This document shows, one piece after another, positions 39,772-47,284 of a stretch of 64,000 nucleotides of DNA (position 1 is the first letter of the stretch; every line of letters starts with the position of its first letter). The DNA lies in NCBI RefSeq assembly GCF_020215645.1, contig NZ_CP084058.1:6572001-6636000 (forward strand). Direction: 5' to 3'. The notes beneath the pieces were generated by a model. The model ran no database searches. It saw only the letters and a program-made list of their open reading frames with translations, and was not told the origin of the DNA. The stretch is from Nonomuraea gerenzanensis. Lineage in GTDB: Bacteria > Actinomycetota > Actinomycetes > Streptosporangiales > Streptosporangiaceae. The position numbers were made by a program, and so were the translations under genes.

Positions 39772-39786
39772 CTCAAGCAGCTTGAG
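39772..39786. promoter_or_regulatory. Palindromic MerR operator
   Basis: CTCAAG-CAG-CTTGAG, a perfect inverted repeat eight bases upstream of the MerR start; its right arm overlaps the GAGG ribosome-binding sequence. Sites of this form, CTCAAG...CTTGAG, are typical of MerR autoregulators. Confidence 0.65.
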
Positions 39787-39794
39787 GTACCACA

Positions 39795-40826
39795 GTGACC
39801 CTCATGAACGACCACGAGCTGTACCCCATCGGGGACGCCGCCCGCCGCAGCGGCCTGAGCGTCAGCGCCGTCCGCTTCTACGCCGACACCGGCCTCGTCG
39901 AGCCCACGGCCGTGAACGAGGCCGGCCACCGCCTGTACGACCCGCACGCCATCGCCCGGCTGGAGCTCGTCCGCACCCTGCGCGAGCTGGACGCCGACCT
40001 GGACGAGATCCGCCGCCTGCTCGGCGGCGGCACCACCCTGCACGACCTGCTCACCACGCACCTGGAGATCGTCGAACGCCAGGAACGCACGCTGCGGGCC
40101 AGACGGGCGGTGCTGCGTGCCCTGATCAAGCAGGGTGGCACGACCGCGCAGGCCGCCCTGATGCACAAGCTCGTCTCCATGACCGACGAGGAGCGCGAGC
40201 AGATCATCGACGACTTCTGGAACGACGTCGGCGCGCACCTCGACGTCCCCGCCGGCTTCGTCGACCGGCTCAGGACGATGCGCCCCGTCCTGCCCGCCGA
40301 CCCCACCGCCGCCCAGCTCGAAGCCTGGATCGACCTGGCCGACCTGGTGTCGGACCCGGCGTTCCGCGACGCCGTCCGCGCCTACCTGCGCGACACCTAC
40401 GCCGCCCCCGAGGCCCGGATCCTGGCCACGGAGCCGTTCCAGGACTTCATCCACGTCAGCGGGGCTCCCCTCATGGAGGAGCTCCTCGCCGCGCACCGCG
40501 CCGGGGACTCACCCCGCTCCCCGCGAGCCCAGCAGGCCGTCACCCGCTTCATGGCGGCGGCCACCGCGCTGTCCGGCACCCCGCTCACCCCGGAGGTCCG
40601 CGACCGGATGGCCGACGGGTTCCGTCAGGTGCCCGACCTGATGCGGCAGCTCGCCGAGGAGGACGCCGCGTCCGGCGGCCCGGTCTACGACGACACCCAC
40701 GGCCGCTACGTGGCCCTGGTGGCGCTGATCAACGGAACCGCCGCCGAGGAGGACACCCTGCCCTTCGCCTGGATCGCCGACGCCATGCGCGCCGGAGGCG
40801 GCGTTCATGACGCCGGGGAGGGGTAG
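39795..40826 (+). CDS. MerR-family transcriptional regulator
   Basis: A 343-residue regulator. GTG 39795 has GAGG seven bases upstream; ATG 39804 is an alternative. The N-terminal winged helix is YPIGDAARRSGLSVSAVRFY, ADTGLVEPTAVNEAGHRLYD, then a dimerisation helix DADLDEIRRLLGGG. A C-terminal domain of over 200 residues (GTTAQAALMHKLVSMTDEER, EQIIDDFWNDVGAHLDVPAG) is helical and of the TipAS-like effector-binding type by position, although I see no specific ligand motif. A perfect palindrome sits in its own promoter. Its end overlaps the convergent gene by 22 bases. Confidence 0.88.
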   Translation: MTLMNDHELYPIGDAARRSGLSVSAVRFYADTGLVEPTAVNEAGHRLYDPHAIARLELVRTLRELDADLDEIRRLLGGGTTLHDLLTTHLEIVERQERTLRARRAVLRALIKQGGTTAQAALMHKLVSMTDEEREQIIDDFWNDVGAHLDVPAGFVDRLRTMRPVLPADPTAAQLEAWIDLADLVSDPAFRDAVRAYLRDTYAAPEARILATEPFQDFIHVSGAPLMEELLAAHRAGDSPRSPRAQQAVTRFMAAATALSGTPLTPEVRDRMADGFRQVPDLMRQLAEEDAASGGPVYDDTHGRYVALVALINGTAAEEDTLPFAWIADAMRAGGGVHDAGEG

Positions 40827-41416
40827 CCGATCTCGGCCCGGTCCTCTTCGAGGCCGGCCGGATCGGCCTCGGGGTTCAGCGCGGCCACGACGTCCTGTGT
40901 CAGCGGGCGCAGAGCGTAGACCCACCGCACCGCCTCCGGATCCACCGCCACCTCGTAGTACTCCTGAGCGAACGCCTGATACGCCTCCGGCCGCCCGTCG
41001 AGCAGGACGCCGAACAGCCACTCGGCGCTGCCGTCGTCCTTCGTCCCCTCCGGCAGGCCGGCGACGGTGCCCGTCCGCCACCGCTCGTCGCCGGTCTCGC
41101 GCCAGAAGCACATCGTCGCCAGGGGTGTCCCGGCCTCGTCGCTGAACGCGGGCTCGGCGACCATGGCCCTGAACACCTCGGGCACGTCGTCGAACAGGCC
41201 GGGCCACGGGGTGGGAGGGTCGGTGCGGTACGGGCTCGTCGGCGACTCGTGGTCGAAGCCCCGCGCGTACGCGCCCGCCGGCGAGAAGACGATCGAGTAG
41301 TCGTTGCCGCTGCCGTCACGCATGGAGGCCAGCTCCTGCGTGGGGGCCCCTCTGGAGTCGACGGAGAAGTACCGGTACTCCCAGGTGGGGCTCATGATCG
41401 CGTCGAGCATGGCCAT
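40805..41416 (-). CDS. Conserved actinobacterial protein of unknown function
   Basis: About 203 residues from ATG 41416 (MAMLDAIMSPTWEYRYFSVD); other ATGs nearby are possible and no ribosome-binding site decides. Distinctive blocks: ELASMRDGSGNDYSIVFSPA, GAYARGFDHESPTSPY, WPGLFDDVPEVF, SDEAGTPLATMCFWRETGDE, EWLFGVLLDGRPEAYQAFAQ, EYYEVAVDPEAVRWVYALRP. I have seen this pattern in uncharacterised actinobacterial proteins, some near immunity-type genes, but know no function. Cytosolic by composition. Convergent with the MerR gene. Confidence 0.7.
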   Translation of the reverse strand: MAMLDAIMSPTWEYRYFSVDSRGAPTQELASMRDGSGNDYSIVFSPAGAYARGFDHESPTSPYRTDPPTPWPGLFDDVPEVFRAMVAEPAFSDEAGTPLATMCFWRETGDERWRTGTVAGLPEGTKDDGSAEWLFGVLLDGRPEAYQAFAQEYYEVAVDPEAVRWVYALRPLTQDVVAALNPEADPAGLEEDRAEIGYPSPAS

Positions 41417-41472
41417 GGCGCGGGAGCGGTCGCGCACGAACCGCGGCGCCGCGATGAAAGTTTCACGGCGCG

Positions 41473-41501
41473 TTGACACATGGAAAGCGCTTTCCTACGG
41501 T
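41473..41501 (+). promoter_or_regulatory. Pectate lyase promoter with palindromic operator in the spacer
   Basis: TTGACA (41473-41478), a 17-base spacer and TACGGT (41496-41501) form a near-ideal sigma-70-type promoter. The spacer contains the perfect 14-bp palindrome GGAAAGCGCTTTCC (41482-41495), a LacI-family type operator with central CG. A repressor there would occlude RNA polymerase. The start codon at 41630 lies about 120 bases further on, leaving a long 5' leader. Confidence 0.75.
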
Positions 41502-41629
41502 GTCGCTGTCCGCCGACCCGGGTGAGCGACGCGCACACCCCGAGAAACCCGAGAGCGCAGGAGGTCGTGGCGGCAGCGACCGCGCGGAGCAGAACGCCAT
41601 CGTTGTTCGAAGGAGAAGGTGAACCAGGA

Positions 41630-43213
41630 ATGAGACGAGCAGTCGCGTTACGACTCCACGCGGTGCTGGCCGCCGTGGCCACCGCGGCCGCGGTCGGCGC
41701 GGTGGCCGTGGCCCTGCCGGTGACGCAGGCGTCGGCCGCGGTAGGCGGGCCCACCGGTTACGCCACCGCCAACGGCGGGACGACCGGCGGCGCGGGCGGC
41801 CAGACGGTGCGGGCCACCACCGGGACCGCGATCCACGCGGCCCTGTGCGGCCGGGCCAGCAGCAGCACGCCGATCACCATCGAGGTCGAGGGCACCATCA
41901 ACCACGGCAACACCGCCAAGGTCTCCGGCGAGAGCTGCAACACCGCGGCAGGCGTGATCGAGCTCAAGCAGATCAGCAACGTCACGATCATCGGCGTCGG
42001 CGGCGGGGCCGTCTTCGACCAGCTCGGCATCCACATCCGCGAGGCCGGCAACATCATCATCCGCAACGTGACCATTCGCAACGTCAAGAAGTCGGGCTCG
42101 CCCACGTCCAACGGCGGCGACGCCATCGGCATGGAGAGCGGCGTCCGCAACGTGTGGGTCGACCACGTCACGCTGGAGGCTTCCGGCGGCGAGTCGGAGG
42201 GCTTCGACGGGCTGTTCGACATGAAGGACGACACCCAGTACGTGACGCTGTCCTACAGCATCCTGCGCAACTCCGGCCGGGGCGGGCTGATCGGGTCCAG
42301 CGAGAGCGACCGCTCCAACGGTTACGTCACCTTCCACCACAACCAGTACGAGAACATCGACTCCCGTACGCCGCTGCTGCGGGGCGGCATCGCGCACATC
42401 TACAACAACTCCTACGTGAGCCTGAACGAATCGGGCATCAACTCTCGCGCCGGGGGCCGCGCCAAGGTCGAGAACAACTACTTCAAGAACTCCAAGGACG
42501 TCCTGGGCACCTTCTACACCAGCGAGGCCGGCTACTGGCAGGTCGCCGGCAACATCTTCGACAACGTGACGTGGTCCGCCCCGGGCAGCGACAACAACCC
42601 GGCCGGCCCCAACCCGCAGTCCAACACCTCGGTCAGCGTGCCGTACTCCTACAGCCTCGACGGGGCGAGCTGCGTGCCGGACATCGTCCGGCAGACGGCC
42701 GGCGCCGACAAGGGGCTGCAGGTGTCGAACGGCAACTGCACGCCGACGACGCCCACCGCGACCCCGACCGTCACGCCCACGGTGACTCCCACGGTGACGC
42801 CGACGGTCACCCCGACTGTGACGCCGACTGTGACGCCGACGGCCGGTGGGCCCAACCTGAGCATCGGGGCCGGCTCCGACGGCTCCAGCAAGGCCGACGG
42901 GACGAGCTACGGCAACGTGCGGGACGGCAACCTGAGCACCTACTGGTCGCCGTCGGGCACGACCGGGGACATCTCGATCAAGTGGGGGTCCGCCACGACG
43001 GTCTCCCGGGTCGTCATCCGCGAGGCGGCGGGCTCGGCGGGCGTCATCGGCGCCTGGCAGCTCGTCAACGCCGGCAACGGGGCCGTACTGAAGTCCGGGA
43101 GCGGGGCGGGCACCATCACGTTCACGCCGACCTCGCTGAGCAAGATCACCTTCCGGATCACCGGGGCGGCGGGCACGCCGAAGGTCGCCGAGTTCGAGAC
43201 CTACGCCGGCTGA
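41630..43213 (+). CDS. Secreted pectate lyase (PL1) with C-terminal discoidin-like domain
   Basis: A 527-residue exported protein from ATG 41630 (AGGAGAAGG upstream). Signal peptide of about 37 residues (cleavage near TQASA). The PL1 parallel beta-helix carries RNVWVDHVTLEAS (the vWiDH motif), GFDGLFDMKDDTQYVTLSYS and DSRTPLLRGG (RxPxxR, catalytic arginine). A TPTV linker (nt 42750-42842) leads to a beta-sandwich of about 115 residues, starting NLSIGAGSDGSSKADGTSYG, that looks like an F5/8-type (discoidin) carbohydrate-binding module. It cleaves polygalacturonate by beta-elimination. An operator-bearing promoter precedes it. Confidence 0.92.
   Translation: MRRAVALRLHAVLAAVATAAAVGAVAVALPVTQASAAVGGPTGYATANGGTTGGAGGQTVRATTGTAIHAALCGRASSSTPITIEVEGTINHGNTAKVSGESCNTAAGVIELKQISNVTIIGVGGGAVFDQLGIHIREAGNIIIRNVTIRNVKKSGSPTSNGGDAIGMESGVRNVWVDHVTLEASGGESEGFDGLFDMKDDTQYVTLSYSILRNSGRGGLIGSSESDRSNGYVTFHHNQYENIDSRTPLLRGGIAHIYNNSYVSLNESGINSRAGGRAKVENNYFKNSKDVLGTFYTSEAGYWQVAGNIFDNVTWSAPGSDNNPAGPNPQSNTSVSVPYSYSLDGASCVPDIVRQTAGADKGLQVSNGNCTPTTPTATPTVTPTVTPTVTPTVTPTVTPTVTPTAGGPNLSIGAGSDGSSKADGTSYGNVRDGNLSTYWSPSGTTGDISIKWGSATTVSRVVIREAAGSAGVIGAWQLVNAGNGAVLKSGSGAGTITFTPTSLSKITFRITGAAGTPKVAEFETYAG
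42750..42842 (+). repeat. TPTV-type linker repeat in pectate lyase
   Basis: Seven to eight 12-bp units of the ACGCCCACGGTG / ACGCCGACTGTG kind encode (TPTV)n between catalytic and binding domains. Thr-Pro linkers are normal in secreted glycan-active enzymes. Confidence 0.85.
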
Positions 43214-43249
43214 GCCTCCTCCGGCTGAGCCAGCCTCACCTGCCGGGCC

Positions 43250-43390
43250 GCCCCGGCTGAGCCACAGGGCGTTGTCGCGTTCGACCTGCGTGATGTCGGC
43301 GTGCCGGGTGACAGCGTAGAACGGCGCCTTGCGCGCGCCGCCGGGCAGCTCCACGGCGCAGGGCCGTCCGGCGGCGCGATCAGGGGAAGG
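43250..43390 (-). pseudogene. Cytochrome P450 N-terminal fragment
   Basis: A minus-strand frame reads VELPGGARKAPFYAVTRHAD then ITQVERDNALWLSR. The PFYAVTRHADIxxVxRD pattern is the first beta-strand region of bacterial P450s. Only about 45 residues exist, with no haem-binding or I-helix region. Probable relic between the pectate lyase and the siderophore cluster. Confidence 0.4.
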
Positions 43391-43393
43391 CGG

Positions 43394-44707
43394 TCAGCTG
43401 GAGCGCGACAACAGGTAGGAGTTCAGACTCCCACTACGCAGCCGATCGGCCACCGACTCGGCGATCTCCCCCACCCGGACCGCGGTGGCGGACAGCAGGG
43501 TCGAGGTGAGCCCATGCGTGTGCTCACTGGCCCCCTGAACGTAGATACCGCACCGCATCGCCGCCGACGTCACGACCCGGTAATCGCGATCCAGCCGCAC
43601 CCCACCACCCGGCAGCCGCTCACAGAACCTCCCGGCCTCTCCGAGCAGGGTGAGCGGATCGGCCGGGCGGTAACCGGTGGCGTACACGAGCACGTCGGTC
43701 TCCAGCAGTGTCCGCTCGCCGGTGGGCAGGAACTCCACGGTGACCCGCAGCCCGTCCTCGTCGCGCTCGACGTCCGCCAGCCGGGAGGCGTTGAGGATGC
43801 GCAGCCGTTCCTTGCCCTGGACCTTCTCCTGATAGTGGCGGCGGTACAGCTCGTCGATGAGGTCCAGGTCCACCACCGAGTAGTTGGTGGAGGCGTGGTA
43901 GCCGTTCAGCCGGGCCTTCACCTCCTCCGGCGCCGAATAGAAATGATCGACCGCCACCGGGTCGAAGATGCGGTTGGCGAAGGAGCTGTCGTCGGCCGGG
44001 GTGTAGCCGTACTTGGCGAAGACGGCGCAGACCTCGGCGTCCGGGTAGGCGTTGTGCAGGTGCTCGGTCACCTCGGCCGCGCTCTGGCCCGCGCCGACGA
44101 CCACGAACCTGCGCGGGCCGCGCAGCGACGGCAGTTTGCCGAGCAGTTCCTCGCTGTGCCAGATCCGGTCGTCGCTCACGAGGCCGTCCGGCAGGACGGG
44201 TTCGAGGCCGGCGGCGAGGACGAGGTTGCGGGTGCGGCGGGTGACCAGGGTGCCGTCGCCCTGCCGGACGACCACGTCGAGCAGCTCGATCGTCCCGGCC
44301 GACTCGACGGGGGTGACGGCGACGACCTCGGCGCCGTACTCCACTTCCTCGGAGAAACGCGCGGCCGCCCACTCGAGATAGTCGTGAAACTCCAGACGGG
44401 ACGGAAACATCGTCTTGTGGTTGATGAAGTCGGGCAACCGGCCCTTGTCCTGCAGATAGCAGAGAAAGCTGAATTCGCTGGCCGGATTGCGCATGGTGAC
44501 CAGGTCTTTCAAAAAGGACACCTGCATGGTGGTGCCTTCCAGCAGCATGCCGCGGTGCCAGCCGAAGGCGGGCTGTTTCTCGAGGAACACCGCGTCCAGC
44601 AGGTCGCCCGTCCGGGTCTGGCGTTCCCGTAACGCGATCGCCAGGGCGAGGTTGGACGGTCCGAAGCCGATGCCTACGAGGTCGTGGACGTGCTGCTCCG
44701 AGGACAT
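43394..44707 (-). CDS. cchB: L-ornithine N5-monooxygenase (siderophore biosynthesis)
   Basis: A 437-residue flavoprotein from ATG 44707 (GGAAAGG upstream). It hydroxylates the side-chain nitrogen of ornithine using FAD, NADPH and O2. Motifs: DLVGIGFGPSNLALAIALRE (FAD), SFLKDLVTMRNPASEFSFLC (substrate-pocket segment of the SidA/PvdA/IucD family), RRFVVVGAGQSAAEVTEHLH (NADPH), DVLVYATGYRPADPL (ATGY motif). First step of hydroxamate formation for the NRPS in this window. Divergent from the formyltransferase; two iron boxes lie between them. Confidence 0.95.
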   Translation of the reverse strand: MSSEQHVHDLVGIGFGPSNLALAIALRERQTRTGDLLDAVFLEKQPAFGWHRGMLLEGTTMQVSFLKDLVTMRNPASEFSFLCYLQDKGRLPDFINHKTMFPSRLEFHDYLEWAAARFSEEVEYGAEVVAVTPVESAGTIELLDVVVRQGDGTLVTRRTRNLVLAAGLEPVLPDGLVSDDRIWHSEELLGKLPSLRGPRRFVVVGAGQSAAEVTEHLHNAYPDAEVCAVFAKYGYTPADDSSFANRIFDPVAVDHFYSAPEEVKARLNGYHASTNYSVVDLDLIDELYRRHYQEKVQGKERLRILNASRLADVERDEDGLRVTVEFLPTGERTLLETDVLVYATGYRPADPLTLLGEAGRFCERLPGGGVRLDRDYRVVTSAAMRCGIYVQGASEHTHGLTSTLLSATAVRVGEIAESVADRLRSGSLNSYLLSRSS

Positions 44708-44754
44708 GAACACCTTTCCGCCGGGATGAAACTGGGGTGGAGACATTGCCCAAA

Positions 44755-44773
44755 TTAGGTTAGCCTGACCTAA
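44755..44773. promoter_or_regulatory. Iron box A between hydroxylase and formyltransferase
   Basis: TTAGGTTAGCCTGACCTAA, a near-perfect DtxR/IdeR dyad, 48 bases upstream of the hydroxylase start. Confidence 0.92.
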
Positions 44774-44774
44774 T

Positions 44775-44793
44775 TAAGGCGAGCCTAACCTAA
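44775..44793. promoter_or_regulatory. Iron box B between hydroxylase and formyltransferase
   Basis: TAAGGCGAGCCTAACCTAA, read in reverse TTAGGTTAGGCTCGCCTTA, a close match to the DtxR/IdeR consensus. It abuts box A with one base between them and lies 27 bases before the formyltransferase start. Two adjacent dimers could cover both promoters. Confidence 0.88.
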
Positions 44794-44819
44794 TCCGATC
44801 CCCTCGACAAGGAGGCACC

Positions 44820-45767
44820 ATGCGGGTCGTGATGTTCGGCTACCAGACCTGGGGTCATCGCACGCTCCAGGCACTTCTGGATTCCGCGCACGAGGTCGTC
44901 CTGGTGGTCACCCACCCCAGGAGCGAGCACGTCTACGAGAGGATCTGGAGCGACTCGGTGGCCGAGCTGGCGCAGGCGCACGACGTCCCGGTGCTGCTGC
45001 GCAACCGGCCCGACGACGAGGAGCTGATGGTCCGGCTCAAGGAGGCCGAGCCGGACCTGATCGTCGCCAACAACTGGCGGACCTGGATCCCGCCGGAGAT
45101 CTTCACCCTGCCCCGGCACGGCACCCTCAACGTGCACGACTCGCTGCTGCCCGCCTACGCCGGCTTCTCCCCGCTGATCTGGGCGCTGATCAACGGCGAG
45201 CCGGAGGTGGGGGTCACCGCCCACATGATGAACGAGGAGCTGGACGCGGGCGACATCGTCGTGCAGCGGGCCGTGCCCGTCGGCCCCCAGGACACCGCCA
45301 CCGACCTCTTCCACCGCACGGTCGATCTGATCGCGCCGATCGTCACCGAGGCGCTCGGTCTCATCGACTCGGGCCGGACGGACTGGGCCAAGCAGGACAG
45401 GTCGAAGGCCAGCTTCTTCCACAAGCGCTCGATCGAGGACAGCAACATCGACTGGACCTGGCCGGCCGAGGACATCGAGCGGCTGGTCCGCGCCCAGTCC
45501 GACCCGTACCCCAACGCGTTCACCCACTACCGGGGCGAGCGCGTACGCGTCCTGAAGGCCTCGGTCTCCCAGGGGATCTACGGAGGCACGCCCGGCCGGG
45601 TCTTCATCCGGGAGGGCGACGGCGTGGTGATCGTCGCGGGCGCCGAGGCCCGCCGCGGGCGCAGCCGCGGGCTGGTGATCGAGCGCGTGCGGACGGAGGA
45701 CGGCACAGAGCTGCCGGCCACCGAGGTGTTCAGGACCATGGGCGGCTACCTCACCCGCACCCCCTAG
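44820..45767 (+). CDS. cchA: N5-hydroxyornithine formyltransferase (siderophore biosynthesis)
   Basis: A 315-residue enzyme from ATG 44820 (AAGGAGG upstream). It should transfer a formyl group from N10-formyl-tetrahydrofolate to N5-hydroxyornithine, giving the hfOrn building block. Family features: MRVVMFGYQTWGHRTLQALL, DLIVANNWRTWIPPEIF, the catalytic block LNVHDSLLPAYAGFSPLIWA (N-x-H...S-L-L-P), and a C-terminal Fmt-like domain (NIDWTWPAEDIERLVRAQSD, YPNAFTHYRGERVRVLKAS). Its stop overlaps that of the convergent esterase gene (CTAG). Confidence 0.93.
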   Translation: MRVVMFGYQTWGHRTLQALLDSAHEVVLVVTHPRSEHVYERIWSDSVAELAQAHDVPVLLRNRPDDEELMVRLKEAEPDLIVANNWRTWIPPEIFTLPRHGTLNVHDSLLPAYAGFSPLIWALINGEPEVGVTAHMMNEELDAGDIVVQRAVPVGPQDTATDLFHRTVDLIAPIVTEALGLIDSGRTDWAKQDRSKASFFHKRSIEDSNIDWTWPAEDIERLVRAQSDPYPNAFTHYRGERVRVLKASVSQGIYGGTPGRVFIREGDGVVIVAGAEARRGRSRGLVIERVRTEDGTELPATEVFRTMGGYLTRTP

Positions 45768-46867
45768 CGCCCGGCGGCGGGGACGTCGCCCGCGAGCACC
45801 CAGGCGACGTCCCTGAGCAGGGCGTGCCGCCAGGCCGCCCGATCGTGCCCCGAGGGCGAGCGCGAGACCCGCACCGTGGCGCCGGCCCGCTCCGTCAGGC
45901 TCTCGACCAGCTCGCAGTGCGGCAGCATGCCCTGCTCGTGCTCCCCCACGTCGAACGCGACGCGCAGCCCCGACAGGTCGGGCCGCTCGCGCAGGCGCGC
46001 GGCGATGGCGCCGCCGGCCGGGCCGCCCATGGGGTCGGCCAGGTCCGCGGCGCCCGGCGCCCACCAGAACGACCCCGACTGGCAGGCCAGCCCGGTCACC
46101 AGCCCGGGGAACTCCAGCGCCGCGTACATCGCGCTCAGCCCGCCGAGGCTCTGCCCGGCTACCACCATCCGCTCCGGGTCGGCGGGCACGCCGCTGCCCT
46201 CGACCAGCGGCAGCAGCTCGTCCCCGATCGCCTCCCACAGCTCCGGCCGGCAGGCGAACTCGGCCTCCCGGTCCCCGGCGGGCACGAAGACGAGCGTGAC
46301 GGGAGGCAGCTCCCCCTTGGCGACGGCCGAGTCGAACGCGGTCATGGCCGGGTGCAGGTAGAGCCAGTCGTCCCCGTCGAGCAGCAGCACGACCGGCCCG
46401 CCGCCGCCCACCGGATGCACGCGCACGGTGCGCCGCCCGCCGAGCCGCGCGCTGGTCCAGCGCACGCGGGCCCGCGGCAGCGGCAGCACGTCGGCGGTGC
46501 CGACGGCGGGCCAGTGCGGCTGGGCCGGGGCGTCGGGGGCCGCGGCGATGGACCGGTCGCCGCCCGCTCCCGTCGGGTTGTGCGGGTCGGCGTGCGCCCC
46601 GTCCCCGGCGCGCACCTGGTAGGTCACCCGCAGCCGCGCGGGCATGGCCACCTCGGCGTACCAGCAGTCGGTCTCGCCCCAGCGGCGCAGCGGGACCGGC
46701 CGCGACCAGCTCTCGAAGTCGAGACTCGCGGGCGAGCCGCGCCACAGGAACAGCGCCGTCCAGCCGGCGTCGCCGCAGGGCGCCCACACGGGCGTCACCG
46801 CAGCGGCCCAGAACGCGTCGGTGCCCGGCTCGGCCGGAAAGCCGAACCTGGCGAAGGTGTCGTCCAC
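45764..46867 (-). CDS. cchJ: Fes-like siderophore esterase (CchJ-like)
   Basis: A 367-residue cytosolic protein from GTG 46867 (GGAGG upstream). The N-terminal enterochelin-esterase domain (FLWRGSPASLDFESWSRPVP, CWYAEVAMPARLRVTYQVRA, DPHNPTG) is followed by an esterase-D type alpha/beta domain: VVLLLDGDDWLYLHPAMTAF, RMVVAGQSLGGLSAMYAALE (nucleophile in GQSLGG), VAFDVGEHEQGM and the PSGHDRAAWRHAL histidine. In coelichelin-type clusters such a protein stands beside an NRPS that lacks a thioesterase, and is thought to release the product or liberate iron from it. An iron box at 46903-46921 precedes it. Confidence 0.88.
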   Translation of the reverse strand: MDDTFARFGFPAEPGTDAFWAAAVTPVWAPCGDAGWTALFLWRGSPASLDFESWSRPVPLRRWGETDCWYAEVAMPARLRVTYQVRAGDGAHADPHNPTGAGGDRSIAAAPDAPAQPHWPAVGTADVLPLPRARVRWTSARLGGRRTVRVHPVGGGGPVVLLLDGDDWLYLHPAMTAFDSAVAKGELPPVTLVFVPAGDREAEFACRPELWEAIGDELLPLVEGSGVPADPERMVVAGQSLGGLSAMYAALEFPGLVTGLACQSGSFWWAPGAADLADPMGGPAGGAIAARLRERPDLSGLRVAFDVGEHEQGMLPHCELVESLTERAGATVRVSRSPSGHDRAAWRHALLRDVAWVLAGDVPAAGR

Positions 46868-46902
46868 GCGCAGCGCCTCCGTCCCTACCGTCGATCAGCG
46901 AC

Positions 46903-46921
46903 TAAGGATAGCTTTACCTAA
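46903..46921. promoter_or_regulatory. Iron box between esterase and permease remnant
   Basis: TAAGGATAGCTTTACCTAA resembles the DtxR/IdeR dyad with a conserved ACCTAA half. It lies 36 bases upstream of the esterase and 22 bases upstream of the permease remnant, able to serve both directions. Confidence 0.8.
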
Positions 46922-46942
46922 ATTGTCGATCTAGGCAGCGGG

Positions 46943-47188
46943 ATGAACATCTGCATGGACACGACTGCGGCAGGACGCCCCGCGTCCGCGCGGTTACGCC
47001 GTCGCCGGATGGCGGGGGCGGTCACGCTGGTGCCGCTCCTCGCGGTCATGGGGGCGGCGTCGCCGGCCGTGGAGGCGCGCACCGGGCAGCGGCCGCGCGC
47101 CCTGCCCGTCGGCGTGGTCACCGCCGCGTTCGGCGGCCCGTTCCTCGTCTACCTGCTGGTCCGGGCCAACCTCAGGAGGGACGCGTGA
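46943..47188 (+). pseudogene. FecCD siderophore permease, C-terminal remnant
   Basis: Eighty-one codons from ATG 46943. After a basic start (ARLRRRRMAGAVTLVPLLAV) comes MGAASPAVEARTGQRPRALP then VGVVTAAFGGPFLVYLLVR. The E-L-P/A-L-P-V-G-V-V-T-A-x-x-G-x-P-F end is the invariant last helix pair of FecCD permeases, which normally have about 330 residues and ten helices. More than three quarters of the gene is missing, yet the iron-box promoter remains. Possible relic of a cchC or cchD homologue. Confidence 0.7.
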
Positions 47189-47204
47189 GGCGCGTACGCG
47201 AAAG

Positions 47205-47223
47205 CAAGGTTAGCCTTACCTAA
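47205..47223. promoter_or_regulatory. Iron box upstream of the binding-protein remnant
   Basis: CAAGGTTAGCCTTACCTAA, a good match to the DtxR/IdeR dyad, 61 bases before ATG 47285. Confidence 0.88.
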
Positions 47224-47284
47224 TATCGGCGTGTTACGGTGCTCGTGGTTCGGCGAGTGTGCAGCGGACAGCAGAGGACTGCGG

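Noticed and set aside
42750-42842. Pectate lyase TPTV repeat as further evidence of abnormal repeat expansion
   Set aside because: Thr-Pro linkers are routine in secreted multidomain glycan-active enzymes, so this array was not counted as abnormal.
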